Shown: positions 10,774 to 19,679 of the stretch, one piece after another
How positions within the stretch are numbered: position 1 is the first letter of the stretch
Layout of the letters: each line of letters begins with the position of its first letter
Source: Desulfomonile sp963700305
GTDB lineage: Bacteria > Desulfobacterota > Desulfomonilia > Desulfomonilales > Desulfomonilaceae
Length of the DNA: 64,000 nt
Reading direction: 5' to 3'
NCBI GenBank assembly: GCA_963700305.1
Contig: CAVOXB010000026.1
Location: forward strand, 1 to 64,000
Translations under genes and position numbers: made by a program
Notes under the pieces: model-generated
The model's input: only the letters and a program-made list of their open reading frames with translations
Told to the model about the DNA's origin: nothing
The model's database searches: none

Positions 10774-11499
10774 CTACACTCTTTGGCAAGTGAATAATTC
10801 CGTAAACGATTGCGAAGATGGACGTTTGATCAAACTCACAAAATTCTTATACATCCGCTCCGCATGCCCGGACAAGACCTCTTTCACCTGGCCATGCCTG
10901 GCCATCATAGAAGGAAAATCCGGTGACTCGGAAAACCAGTCCGTAAGAATTTCCTGCGTGACTTCCACATGAAATTGCAGTCCGAAAGCGTTCTTATAAC
11001 GAAAAGCCTGATGAGGACAGTCTTCAGACCCAGCGAGCAAGACACCCCCCTCAGGGATATTGAACATGTCTTCGTGCCACTGCAGGACTTCCAATGACAA
11101 AGGCAATCCCTGAAAAAGATTATCCGCTTGACCTTTTTGGGTCAGATCTATGCGACACCACCCCACTTCTTTCTTGGGAGATTTGATCACAGCCGCTCCC
11201 TGGGATTTGGCTATCATCTGCGCACCAAGGCAGATTCCTAATGCGGGAACCCCAGCGTTGACAGCCTCGTTCAGAAAAACCGTTTCGTCATTTAGGAAAG
11301 GATATTTGTCCTCCTCGTACACATTCATGGGACCTCCCATGGATATGATCGCGTCGAATCCTCCAAGCCCTGTAGGTAGCGAAGCGCCTTCGTAAAGCAT
11401 TAATAACTCAATGCTTCCGCCTATGGACTCCAAATAGGTCCCGAGCGAGCCAGGCCCCTCGGTCTCGTTGTGCATAAGAACTATGAACTTCATCGGCAT
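10774..11499 (-). CDS. Class I glutamine amidotransferase (GMP-synthase-like)
   Basis: A 241-residue cytosolic protein with a class I glutamine amidotransferase fold. The nucleophile elbow ALGICLGAQ carries the catalytic Cys near residue 91, and LQFHVEVT supplies the catalytic His-x-Glu. An oxyanion glycine pair lies in ISMGGPMNVYEED. The set resembles the GuaA-like type 1 glutaminase family often annotated as gamma-glutamyl-lysine or GMP synthase-like enzymes; the real acceptor is unknown. Its start overlaps the nadE stop by about 10 bases, so the two are probably translationally coupled. It might supply ammonia, but nadE has its own glutaminase domain. An AGGA lies upstream of the ATG; a second ATG two codons later is possible. 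Confidence 0.8.
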   Translation of the reverse strand: MPMKFIVLMHNETEGPGSLGTYLESIGGSIELLMLYEGASLPTGLGGFDAIISMGGPMNVYEEDKYPFLNDETVFLNEAVNAGVPALGICLGAQMIAKSQGAAVIKSPKKEVGWCRIDLTQKGQADNLFQGLPLSLEVLQWHEDMFNIPEGGVLLAGSEDCPHQAFRYKNAFGLQFHVEVTQEILTDWFSESPDFPSMMARHGQVKEVLSGHAERMYKNFVSLIKRPSSQSFTELFTCQRV

Positions 11500-13206
11500 T
11501 TCCTGTTCCTGTTTAGTCTATTGTCGAGATAACGATTAGTAATTGGCAGCCGGCGATCCCTGCCGAATGCCTTGGGAGTAATTTTGAGGCCCGGAGCGGC
11601 CTGACGCCTCTTGTACTCATTGCGGTCCACCATCCGGACGACTTCCCACACCAGAAAGGGATCGGAATTCAGTATATCATCCGGATCTTTATCTTCTTCC
11701 ACGTATTCCCTGAGAATGGGGTCCAAAATAGAATAAGGTGGCAGAGAGTCCTCGTCCTTCTGATCCGGCCTGAGTTCCGCTGAAGGTGCCCTGTCGATTA
11801 TTGAACGCGGGATCACATCTCGACCGGCTTTTCGGTTCCACGTACTCCGATAGTTCATAAACCAGTGTCTTGGGCACGTCTTTTATCAATGAGAATCCGC
11901 CTGCCATGTCGCCGTAGAGTGTGGAGTAGCCGACGGAGATCTCGCTCTTGTTGCCTGTGGTCAGCACCAACCATCCGAATCTGTTGGACAAAGCCATCAG
12001 AATATTGCCTCGTATGCGAGCCTGGATGTTTTCGAACTCCACTCCGGGAATTCCTTGCCTGAAATGCTCTTGGAGGGCAGTCACATATGATTGATATATG
12101 TCACGGATAGGGACCGTTATCAGTTCGATGTTCAAACTTTTTGCCAGCAGAGCGGCGTCGGAAAAGGTATGTTCGGAGGTATGCTGTGATGGCATGGTCA
12201 CTCCGACCACGCGATCTGAACCGAGGGCGTCCACTGCTATGGCTGCTGTCAACGCGGAGTCGATTCCTCCACTCAGGCCTATTACAACTTTCTTGAAACC
12301 ATTTTTTTGCACATAGTCAGTGGCCCCGAGCACGAGAGCTTGATAGATCTCGTCAGTCTTGTCTATATCCGGAGCAATGTGAGGCTCGATTTTGGGACGA
12401 TCAGGTCGGCCCAAAGGTTCGCATCTGTAATAAGGGACTCCAGGAGCGCACAAGGGCGGGGACGCTTCGCCTGCTTCAAAATCAAATACGAGAATGTCTT
12501 CCCGGAAACGCGGGCCACACGCGAGGAGTAGTCCTTTCGGATCGACCACTATGGCACCGCCGTCAAAGACGAGCTCATCCTGTCCTCCCACAAGATTGTT
12601 GTAGAAGACAGTGGTGCCGGTCGCCGCAGCGAACCTGCTTATCACCTGGCGCCGTACGCCCAGTTTTCCTGCGAAATATGGGGACCCGTTAATACTCAGA
12701 GTCGCTTGCGCGCAATTGTTGGCCGTGTGGCACTCTGTAATTGAGCCTTGAATCCAGATGTCTTCGCAAATCGTAATGTCAAAGCGAACGCCAGCCATTT
12801 CAAAAACAAGGCATTCATTTCCGGAATGGAAGTATCTTTTTTCGTCGAACACACCATAATTGGGGAGCTCAATCTTGTGGTAAATTCCGACAAGCCTACC
12901 ATCATGTATGAGGGCGGCAGCATTGTAGACTTTTCCCTTCTCCATGTGGGGAAATCCCACAAGGGAAGTAATTCCTGAACAGAGCGGGATCAATTCCTCA
13001 AGAGCGGTCATGTTATCGTCTAGAAAACTGCACTTCATGAGCAGGTCTTCCGGCGGATACCCACAGAGGGCAAGTTCCGGAAATGTTACAATGTCCGAAC
13101 CTATATCCTTGGCGCGCTCCACCCAGTGAGCGATCTTTTTGACGTTGCCGTTGAGGTTCCCAACCGTGGGGTTTATTTGAGCCTGCGCTATCCTGATAAC
13201 AGCCAT
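11490..13206 (-). CDS. nadE: Glutamine-dependent NAD+ synthetase, frameshifted
   Basis: The enzyme converts deamido-NAD, ATP and glutamine into NAD, the last step of NAD synthesis. The N-terminal nitrilase-type glutaminase domain (about 1-260) shows the Glu in TFPELALCGYPPEDLL, the Lys in YHKIELPNYG and the Cys in ITICEDIW. The C-terminal ATP pyrophosphatase domain shows the P-loop VIGLSGGIDSALT and LTTGNKSEISVGYSTLYGDM. The frame shifts near 11838, where the reverse strand reads GTACGTGGAACCG. Removing one G restores NRKAGRDVIPRSIIDRAPSAEL to the end near 11490. The left-arm copy has the unshifted spelling, so the shift is probably a sequence error. Full length would be about 572 residues, normal for the bacterial bifunctional form. 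Confidence 0.88.
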
Positions 13207-13370
13207 CGAAACGCCTCACCATCCCGAGGAATGCCGAACAACGCGACAAATTGTATCACATACTCATCTCAACCGTTGTTGTTCAAGGGATTTGGGCCAT
13301 TTGCCGCATTTGCCGAAAATTATGTCCGAATCAAAATCCCCCCAGCCCCCATAGGCGACTGTGTCTCCGG

Positions 13371-14312
13371 TCAAGTGGAAAGTTCCTGATACATGATTTT
13401 TTCCCTGATCATGGCGTTCAGGATGACCAGGAGTTTCCGCATGCAGGCGACTATCGCTACCTTGAACGGCTTTCCTGATGCCACGAGACGCTGATAGAAG
13501 GCCCGGAGTCTTTCGTTGCGCTTCACACCTGTGATTGCGGCCATGTACAAAGCCTTGCGGACTGACTGGCGGCCCCCCATGATACTACGCTTGCCTCTCA
13601 TGATGCCGCTGTCACGGTTGAACGGCGCCAGACCCGCGAGACTGGTGATTTCAGCGCGACTTGCCTCGCCCAGCGGAGCCAGGTCTGCTATGAGTGTTCT
13701 CGCAGTGACTGGACCAACGCCGGGAACGCTCAGCAAGATTTCTTCCTTCTGACTCCAGATGGAGGAGTTCTTGATGGTCGTATCGAGATCCTGATCAATA
13801 GACCGAATTTCCTGATTCAGTGCCATGATGATGCGCTGAATGCTTTGGAGGACGAGCTCGGAGCGAGCATGATGGAGTCGGTTTTTTTCCGAGGCACGCT
13901 GCAGCACGATCTGGCGGCGCCGGGCGACCAATTCCTTGATGGCTTGTTCCTCCTGATTGAGAATAGGCCTCACAGGAGGCCTCATGTCCTGTGCAAACCG
14001 AGCCAACACATAGGCATCGATGGAATCCGTTTTAGCCTGTTTTCCGAGTGCTCGGGCAAAGTTTCGGGCCTGCTTGGGGTTAACCACGGCAACGGGAAGT
14101 CCGGCTGAAGCAAACTCTGCGGCGAGTATGACTTCGTAACCGCCGGTTGCTTCCATGACGATTAACGCGGGGACCTCTTTCTTGAGACGTTATACAAGCG
14201 CATCGAGGTCATCCGCAGTATTCCGACAGGAGAAGCGTACGCCTGACGGGAGCAGATGAATGTCCAGGCTGTCCTTAGCGATATCTATGCCGACGAAGAT
14301 CTTTTCAGACAC
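13371..14312 (-). pseudogene. IS110-family transposase with in-frame stop
   Basis: A DEDD-type transposase. From the likely GTG at 14310-14312 it reads SEKIFVGIDIAKDSLDIHLL, which includes the first catalytic Asp of the RuvC-like domain. It then meets an in-frame TAA at 14190-14192 before continuing in the same frame as LKKEVPALIVMEATGGYE. The middle has KTDSIDAYVLARF, and the C-terminal Tnp_2 region has LLSVPGVGPVTARTLIADL and the conserved SGIMRGKRSIMGGR block with a later catalytic-Ser-type segment. The remaining 261 residues are intact. One base change (for example CAA to TAA) explains the stop. It may be a real nonsense mutation or a base-call error; readthrough or restart at the internal ATG would lose the first Asp. 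Confidence 0.85.
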
Positions 14313-14588
14313 GGGCGATGTCCCTCCCTTGTGGATACGGCCTCAGAAGGCCCAGCGACTGTTCGGGCTTTTCGCACGTCGGCTCCGGCGATCCAGCTAT
14401 GGGACAGCCTTTGAAGGCCCAGGCGTTAACGATCTGCCGGTCCGTTGTCTAGCTTTCTTCAGAAAACCAAACGGCCGTGCGACCCCCCTATACCAGCTAG
14501 TACTGTGGGTGACCACCAGAACTTCCCTAGTCCCCTCCCTCGCTCGAAGCACTCTCGTCGAGAGGTACTTCTGGGGGGTATCATACAA
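14313..14588 (-). ncRNA. Candidate bridge-RNA region of the IS110 element
   Basis: This is the 276-base non-coding segment between the transposase start and the outer left end of the element. In IS110-group elements this position encodes the bridge RNA that pairs with both target and donor DNA. On the minus strand several short stems are visible, for example CTCTCGACGAGAG. A G6T run near 14481 could pair with an A-C6 run near the element end. The RNA itself is inferred from position and family, not from a conserved primary motif, so its exact ends are unknown. Confidence 0.45.
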
Positions 14589-14621
14589 GGCGCTAGAATA
14601 AGCACGGCTCGGTTCTTCTGC

Positions 14622-14689
14622 CGTAGCGGCGGGCCTCCGCGCCCGCCATTCCGTGGCTCTTTGGCCGGCAGAGACGCCGGCCGCTACGA
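14622..14689. repeat. Palindromic repeat, CGTAGCGGCCGGCGTC family
   Basis: The outer arms CGTAGCGGC and GCCGCTACG are complementary. They enclose two GC-rich inner hairpins (GGGCCTCCGCGCCC-like and GGCCGGCAGAGACGCCGGCC). Related units lie at 40091-40236 and 47911-47997, and in the left arm at about 505-585. Confidence 0.75.
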
Positions 14690-14933
14690 AGACTATGCTT
14701 TTGGCATGTCACTGCCGCCCCGCGACTGTTTGCCAGCAATGTCTTCACTGGCTTATTCTTACGACTATCACCCAGCCCCGCTTTAGGAAGGGGGGGTAAA
14801 GGGAAACATCTTATTTCCCTGCTTAATAAAGAGGGTTTGGATGGGATTTGTCAGTTATTCCAAATATTTTTCTTGGCACTATAAAAAAATAGAAATCTGA
14901 ACTCGGATTACTAGCGCGGCTAATAGTTTCCTC

Positions 14934-14972
14934 AAAAAACTTTGGCGGGAAACCTTTATTGATTTTCCCGCC
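14934..14972 (-). terminator. Intrinsic terminator of glnA
   Basis: On the minus strand a perfect 9-base stem, GGCGGGAAA with TTTCCCGCC, is separated by a loop of about 11 bases. It is followed by AAAGTTTTTT. It lies about 105 bases after the glnA stop. A damaged version is present in the left arm. Confidence 0.8.
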
Positions 14973-15078
14973 GCAATTTATCTGCTCTCAAGCAGATTTC
15001 CAGGGGGCGTCATCGGAAGGAAGAGCTCAGCCTATCAACCCCTAGTGATCAGAAGTCCATTAGGCAGAACTCCTGGGA

Positions 15079-16491
15079 TTAAATGTCAAAGTAGAGCGCG
15101 AACTCGTAAGGATGCGGTCTCGTTCTTACAGGGTTCACTTCAGCGTCAGTCTTGTATTCGATCCACATGTCAATGGCGTCCTGAGTGAACACGTCGCCCT
15201 TCATCAGGAATTCGTGGTCTGCTTCGAGCGCTTTCAGGGCTTCTTCCAGGCTGCCAGGGGTGGAGGGAACGTCCTTTAATTCTTCCGGGGAAAGAGCGTA
15301 AATGTCTTTGTCCAAGGGCTCGCCCGGATCCATCTTGTTTTCGATGCCGTCGATAACTGCCATTAGAAGAGCGCTGAAAGCCATGTATCCGTTGCAAGAC
15401 GGGTCCGGAGTTCTGTACTCGATTCTCTTGGCTTTTGGGGATGCGCTGTACATGGGGATACGGCAGCAAGCTGACCGGTTTCTGGAAGAGTAGGCCAGGT
15501 TGACCGGCGCTTCGAATCCCGGAACCAGCCTCTTATAAGAGTTAGTGGTAGGGTTGCAAATTCCGCACAGAGCGGGGGCATGCTTCAAAATTCCGCCGAT
15601 GCCCCAGAGCGCCATCTGGGAAAGCCCTGCGTACTTGTCGCCAGCGAACAGAGGAGCGCCATCTTTCCAGATGCTTACGTGTGTATGCATACCGGAGCCG
15701 TTATCCTCGAACAGGGGTTTGGGCATGAATGTCACGGTCTTGCAATGACGTTTGGCAACATTCTTCAGAACGTATTTGAACCACATCAATTGATCGCCCA
15801 TTTTCACCAGCGGTGAGAATTTCATATCTATCTCGGCCTGGCCGGCTGTGGCAACTTCGTGATGCTGGGCTTCAATGGTGATCCCCAGGCTCTCCAGCAC
15901 CATCACCATTTCGGTACGGATATCCTGCTGAGAATCGCTGGGAGAAACAGGAAAATAGCCTTCCTTATGCCGCGGCTTGTAACCGAGGTTGGGGTTCTCG
16001 TCGCGGCCCGTGTTCCAGGTGCCCTCGATTGAATCCACCTGATGGAAGCTCAGGTTAGAGGCATAGCTGTAACGCACATCGTCAAAGATGAAGAATTCGG
16101 CTTCCGGTCCGAAGAAGGCAGTATCTCCAATCTTGGTGTACTTCAGATAGGCTTCGGCTTTTTGAGCAATATTTCTGGGATCTCTGCTGTAGCGTTCCTT
16201 GGTTACCGGATCCACGATATTGCAGATCAAGGAAAGGGTAGGGTGCTCCATGAAGGGGTCCATCAATGCTGTGTCGGGATCAGGAATCACCAACATGTCT
16301 GACGCGTGGATGGGCTGCCAACCACGGATGGACGATCCGTCAAATCCGAAACCTTCCTCAAAGGAATCTTCCTCAAGTTCGTGCAGGGGCACACTAAAAT
16401 GCTGCCACATTCCGGGGAAATCCATGAACTTGAGGTCCACCATCACCGTGTTGTTCTTCTTTGCGTACTCGATACCCTCTTTGGGATCCAT
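15079..16491 (-). CDS. glnA: Glutamine synthetase, type I
   Basis: The enzyme makes glutamine from glutamate, ammonium and ATP and is the main entry of ammonium into metabolism. The protein from the chosen start is 470 residues, the normal GSI length. The beta-grasp domain shows FGFDGSSIRGW. The catalytic domain shows FFGPEAEFFIFD, HHEVATAGQAEIDM and the ATP-site signature FMPKPLFEDNGSGMH. An adenylylation-loop-like region lies around residue 390-400. The ATG at 16489-16491 has AAGGAG seven bases upstream, so the longer in-frame extension to 16620 is rejected. It is the last gene of amt1-glnB-glnA on the minus strand and is followed by a strong terminator. Nitrogen control is expected through the sigma-54 promoter upstream of amt1 and through PII. 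Confidence 0.95.
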   Translation of the reverse strand: MDPKEGIEYAKKNNTVMVDLKFMDFPGMWQHFSVPLHELEEDSFEEGFGFDGSSIRGWQPIHASDMLVIPDPDTALMDPFMEHPTLSLICNIVDPVTKERYSRDPRNIAQKAEAYLKYTKIGDTAFFGPEAEFFIFDDVRYSYASNLSFHQVDSIEGTWNTGRDENPNLGYKPRHKEGYFPVSPSDSQQDIRTEMVMVLESLGITIEAQHHEVATAGQAEIDMKFSPLVKMGDQLMWFKYVLKNVAKRHCKTVTFMPKPLFEDNGSGMHTHVSIWKDGAPLFAGDKYAGLSQMALWGIGGILKHAPALCGICNPTTNSYKRLVPGFEAPVNLAYSSRNRSACCRIPMYSASPKAKRIEYRTPDPSCNGYMAFSALLMAVIDGIENKMDPGEPLDKDIYALSPEELKDVPSTPGSLEEALKALEADHEFLMKGDVFTQDAIDMWIEYKTDAEVNPVRTRPHPYEFALYFDI

Positions 16492-16665
16492 GCAATGCTC
16501 CTTCTTTTCTTGAAAGATATTCTTGGTCGTCCACAAGATGGGACAAACCGATTCAAGATTGTCCGTCCTATAGAGGGACTCGCTAATCTTGGAGATCTGA
16601 ATTCTGCGGTTCGAGTTCAAATCAGAAAAGATGCTCGAAAACTCGAATCACGAAATAACGTACAT

Positions 16666-17004
16666 CTATAACGCGTCAGCGTCACGTTCACCGGTTCTGA
16701 TACGAACAACGGTATCCACCGGAAGCACGAATATTTTGCCATCCCCTATGCTTCCGGTACGGGCTGCCGCTATGACTTTTTCAATCACTTGGTCCAATAT
16801 CTCAGAGCGCACAACCATCTCTATCTTGATTTTGGGAAGGAAATCAACCAGATATTCAGCTCCCCTGTAGATTTCTTTGTGGCCCTTCTGGCGGCCGAAC
16901 CCTTTAACTTCAGTGACCGTCATTCCCTGGACGCCGACCGAACTAAGCGCCTCTTTGACGTCATCAAGTTTGAACGGCTTTATAATTACTTCAACCTTTT
17001 TCAT
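16666..17004 (-). CDS. glnB: Nitrogen regulatory protein PII (GlnB/GlnK type)
   Basis: A 112-residue PII signal protein that binds ATP/ADP and 2-oxoglutarate and controls Amt channels, glutamine synthetase regulation and NtrC/NifA activity. It shows the start MKKVEVIIKPFKL, the T-loop with the uridylylation Tyr51 in IYRGAEYLVDF, and the C-terminal signature TGSIGDGKIFVLPV. AGGGG precedes the ATG. It lies 97 bases after amt1 and about 174 before glnA, linking transporter, sensor and synthetase in one operon. It is very similar to the second PII at 19253-19591, and which is GlnB and which GlnK cannot be told from sequence alone. Confidence 0.93.
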   Translation of the reverse strand: MKKVEVIIKPFKLDDVKEALSSVGVQGMTVTEVKGFGRQKGHKEIYRGAEYLVDFLPKIKIEMVVRSEILDQVIEKVIAAARTGSIGDGKIFVLPVDTVVRIRTGERDADAL

Positions 17005-17101
17005 TCGTTTCCCCTTTTTGACTATCCGGGTACCTCTATGCAGATTGTCACGGGCAATTCATCGGATGCAATGGAAAAATCAAAAATCCCGCAGAACTGC
17101 C

Positions 17102-18313
17102 TCAGAAATTGTAGCCGACTTCGCCGTGAGCCGAGGTGTCCACGCCGGCATCTTCTTCGTCTCGGGTGACACGAAGTCCCATCACGGCCTTCACTATGTA
17201 CAGGATTATGAGGGTCACGATTAAGGAATAAGCGGCCGTGGCCAAAACACCAATCAACTGTATACCGAACAGGCTCGCATTCCCAAAGAACAAACCGTCA
17301 TTTCCCGACTCATTTATGAGTTTGGAGGCGAACAGACCCGTAGCCAGCGTTCCCCAAACGCCTCCTACTCCGTGAATGCCTACCACGTCCAGAGAATCAT
17401 CGTACCCAAGACGGTCCTTCGACAATACCGCCAAATAGCAGATCACGCCCGCAACTGCTCCTATTATTAACGCGGACCCTGCTCCTACAAATCCGGATGC
17501 AGGAGTAATCGAACCCAAACCTGCTACTGCGCCGGAAGCGAGACCCAGAGTCGTCGGTTTCTTCTTCAAAATCCATTCTGCGAATACCCAGGAGAGCGCT
17601 CCCATTGCGGCAGCCATGTGGGTGGTAAGGAACGCATTGCAAGCCACTGCATCCGCTGCGAGCCTGCTGCCGGCATTGAAACCGAACCAGCCGAACCAGA
17701 GCAGTCCCACGCCCAGGAGAGTAAGTGTTAAATTATGCGGTATAAATGCCTTAGTCCCATAACCCTTGCGTTTTCCCACCACCAGGGCCGAGACCAGGGC
17801 GGCTACTCCGCAATTCAAGTGAACGACCAGACCTCCTGCAAAATCAAGACAACCCAATTTTTGCAGCCATCCTTCACCCCAGACCCAGTGACATATGGGC
17901 GCATACACGAGAGTAATCCAAAGCACGGTAAAGACTATGAACGAGCTGAATTTCATCCGCTCCGCTATTGCGCCGGAAATCAATGCCGGCGTGATAATCA
18001 CAAACATCCCCTGAAACGTCATGAAAAGCGAATGTGGAATGGTCAAACCTTCTTTGACCGCAGCCCCTACACCAGATCCCATGAAGTGGCTGAGATTACC
18101 TATAATTCCTCCAACGTCGGGGCCAAAAGCCAGACTGTACGCGTAAACCAGCCAGAGGACAGAAGCCAAACCCATCAGAAAAAAACTGTGCATCATTGTA
18201 GACAGCACGTTCTTGGAGTGCGTCAGTCCTCCGTAAAAAATAGCCAGACCTGGGGTCATCACCAGGACAAGCGCCGAGCAGGCCATTACAAAAGCGGTAT
18301 CTGCGCCATTCAT
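17102..18313 (-). CDS. amt: Ammonium transporter Amt (first copy)
   Basis: A 403-residue inner-membrane ammonium channel with about 11 hydrophobic segments and no obvious signal peptide. Family motifs are MTPGLAIFYGGLTHSKNV near the N terminus, WGEGWLQKLGCLDFAGGLVVH with DFAGG, NLTLTLLGVGLLWFGWFGFNAGS, and VVGIHGVGGVWGTLATGLF. Pore His residues lie in these blocks. The C-terminal tail MGLRVTRDEEDAGVDTSAHG is the part that contacts PII. AGGAG precedes the ATG. It heads the amt1-glnB-glnA operon, and a sigma-54 promoter lies about 130 bases upstream. Confidence 0.94.
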   Translation of the reverse strand: MNGADTAFVMACSALVLVMTPGLAIFYGGLTHSKNVLSTMMHSFFLMGLASVLWLVYAYSLAFGPDVGGIIGNLSHFMGSGVGAAVKEGLTIPHSLFMTFQGMFVIITPALISGAIAERMKFSSFIVFTVLWITLVYAPICHWVWGEGWLQKLGCLDFAGGLVVHLNCGVAALVSALVVGKRKGYGTKAFIPHNLTLTLLGVGLLWFGWFGFNAGSRLAADAVACNAFLTTHMAAAMGALSWVFAEWILKKKPTTLGLASGAVAGLGSITPASGFVGAGSALIIGAVAGVICYLAVLSKDRLGYDDSLDVVGIHGVGGVWGTLATGLFASKLINESGNDGLFFGNASLFGIQLIGVLATAAYSLIVTLIILYIVKAVMGLRVTRDEEDAGVDTSAHGEVGYNF

Positions 18314-19252
18314 ATTTCGCTCCTACGGATTTCGCCAAAGCTCCGAAAGAGTGGGCGCCGGCTATTCCTACACTCCTCTCAGCCCAGGCCGTAAGGCATG
18401 GTGCGCTTAAGACGAACTTGGCCTTACATTTTTGGCGCAGACGTAGCAATCCATGTGCCAGACTTCCCAGGTTTGCAGGGAATACCGATAACGTGTTGAT
18501 AGGAGCTAACAAGTTATTCACGAACAATCTTGAGCTTCCACATCCACAACGCAAATTTCTTACGATTAGGTATTTTTGATCCGATAAAAGTTACATCTTC
18601 GGTACTAATCCTGCGCGAAGACCTCAGCCCTTTTCTTGCAGTGGCGTTCCGATCACCGCCGCGGCGGTTAATGCACTATTCGTGGGTTAGTCTTCTGCTT
18701 CTCCGGCGTCGGGAGGAGGCCAAGCCTCTCTATTGCTAGCCAGTTTCTATGGGGCGTCCGTTCCCCAAAAATGTGTGTCCCACGAAAGTCCTAAGATTTA
18801 TGATTCCCAAGGTCCGAAACCATGGCTTCCCGATGCTGTCGATTTGAGCCGTCGTTCCACGGTGCGCAACCTCTAGTCGTCATTCCGTCGAAAGACGGAA
18901 TCCAGACTGTTCAACATCTTCTGGACCCACGTCCAGGGTGAAGAGGTGGGGCGATGGAATAATTGTTAATTCAACAACATTTGGCGTGCCTTCCAGGTTC
19001 TGTTTGGAAAGTTTCACATGACAGTGTAGGCAGGGCCTGGGAATGAGAAAAGACCAATAATGGCAGGCTGGAAAGCCTGTCCCCGATTTCCTCAATCCTT
19101 CTGATGTTGTTCCCAAGCTGAAGAGAGTGTCTCGAACCATCGGTTGACTAGAACCCTGTTCGTTTTTCCGAACTCTCGATTCTGAGGCACACTCTGGAGC
19201 CTGGGAACAAAGGGGTTTACTCTAGCAAAAAGACTTTAAGCTTCGCTCTTCG
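18314..19252. other. 939-base spacer between glnK and amt1
   Basis: It contains the sigma-54 promoter at 18445-18460, a short repeat GTCATTCCGTCGAAAGACGG at about 18879-18898, and a half unit of the GGCAGGCTGGAAAGCC family near 19060-19085. No convincing gene is seen; short open stretches in it lack ribosome sites and family resemblance. Confidence 0.55.
18445..18460 (-). promoter_or_regulatory. Sigma-54 promoter of amt1-glnB-glnA
   Basis: On the minus strand it reads TGGCACATGGATTGCT. This matches the -24/-12 consensus TGGCAC-N5-TTGCW at all key positions, including GG and GC. It lies about 130 bases upstream of the amt1 start and agrees with nitrogen control by an NtrC/NifA-type activator. 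Confidence 0.85.
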
Positions 19253-19591
19253 CTAAACAGCGTCAGAGTCCCTCTCGCCGGTACGTATGCGCACCACGGT
19301 TTCCACCGGCATCACGAAGATCTTGCCGTCACCGATAGTACCGGTTCGAGCTGCTGAAATTACCTTCTCCAGCACCTGGTCTACCATCTCAGAGACCACT
19401 ACCATCTCGATCTTGATTTTAGGTAGAAAATCAACCAGATATTCCGCACCACGATATATCTCTTTGTGCCCTTTCTGACGACCGAACCCCTTAACTTCAG
19501 TCACGGTCATTCCTTGAATGCCAATGGAACTCAGAGCTTCTTTGACGTCGTCGAGTTTGAAAGGTTTCAGTATCACTTCGACTTTTTTCAT
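19253..19591 (-). CDS. glnK: Nitrogen regulatory protein PII (second copy)
   Basis: A 112-residue PII protein differing from the one at 16666-17004 at only about a dozen positions. It retains the N-terminal MKKVEVILKPFKL, Tyr51 in the T-loop RGAEYLVDF and TGTIGDGKIFVMPV. AGGGGAT lies upstream of the ATG. It follows amt2 by about 88 bases, the usual GlnK-AmtB arrangement in which GlnK plugs its partner transporter when nitrogen is plentiful. The gene symbol is inferred from linkage only. Confidence 0.92.
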   Translation of the reverse strand: MKKVEVILKPFKLDDVKEALSSIGIQGMTVTEVKGFGRQKGHKEIYRGAEYLVDFLPKIKIEMVVVSEMVDQVLEKVISAARTGTIGDGKIFVMPVETVVRIRTGERDSDAV

Positions 19592-19679
19592 TCGTTATCC
19601 CCTTTTCGGATATCCGGTATCTGGAATTGCAGACCGGATTTCATGTGTATAATGGAAAGCCACAACCGGCTTTCACACA

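Larger units (their letters stand above)
13358..14592 (-). mobile_element. IS110-family insertion sequence, about 1.23 kb
   Basis: The boundaries come from comparing the arms. The left arm runs straight from ATAGGCG into CTAAAAATAA, while here ATAGGCG is followed by 1235 inserted bases ending ACAAGGCG, then CTAGAATAAG. The repeated GGCG (13354-13357 and 14589-14592) is either a 4-base target duplication or a core shared by target and element. No long terminal inverted repeats are evident, as expected for IS110. The transposase lies on the minus strand with a long non-coding region upstream and only about 14 bases downstream, an IS110-group layout. Confidence 0.85.
14593..15078. other. glnA downstream spacer: REP element plus terminator
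   Basis: The 486-base spacer between the IS and the glnA stop holds the CGGCCGGCGT-type palindrome at 14622-14689 and the glnA terminator at 14934-14972. No open frame with coding character is seen. Confidence 0.6.
1..15180. repeat. Giant inverted duplication, arms of about 7-8 kb
   Basis: Bases from about 25 to 6960 read as the reverse complement of about 6985 to 15160. Gene order is mirrored: glnA end, nadE, amidotransferase, small Cys protein, lytic transglycosylase, DUF1285, dtd end. The left arm is riddled with substitutions and one-base indels in coding and non-coding DNA alike, so every gene in it is broken. The right arm is nearly clean. Agreement is best near the centre and worst at base 1. 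The arms differ by one large insertion, the IS110-like element at 13358-14592. The pattern fits an uncorrected palindromic long read or chimera at a contig edge. A real inverted duplication followed by decay is the alternative. Confidence 0.9.

Noticed and set aside
17735..18394. 219-codon plus-strand frame
   Set aside because: Antisense to amt1, which has full family motifs and a ribosome site. The frame's product resembles nothing.
18880..19140. 86-codon minus-strand frame between the two amt operons
   Set aside because: It spans two repeat units and has no family resemblance or ribosome site.
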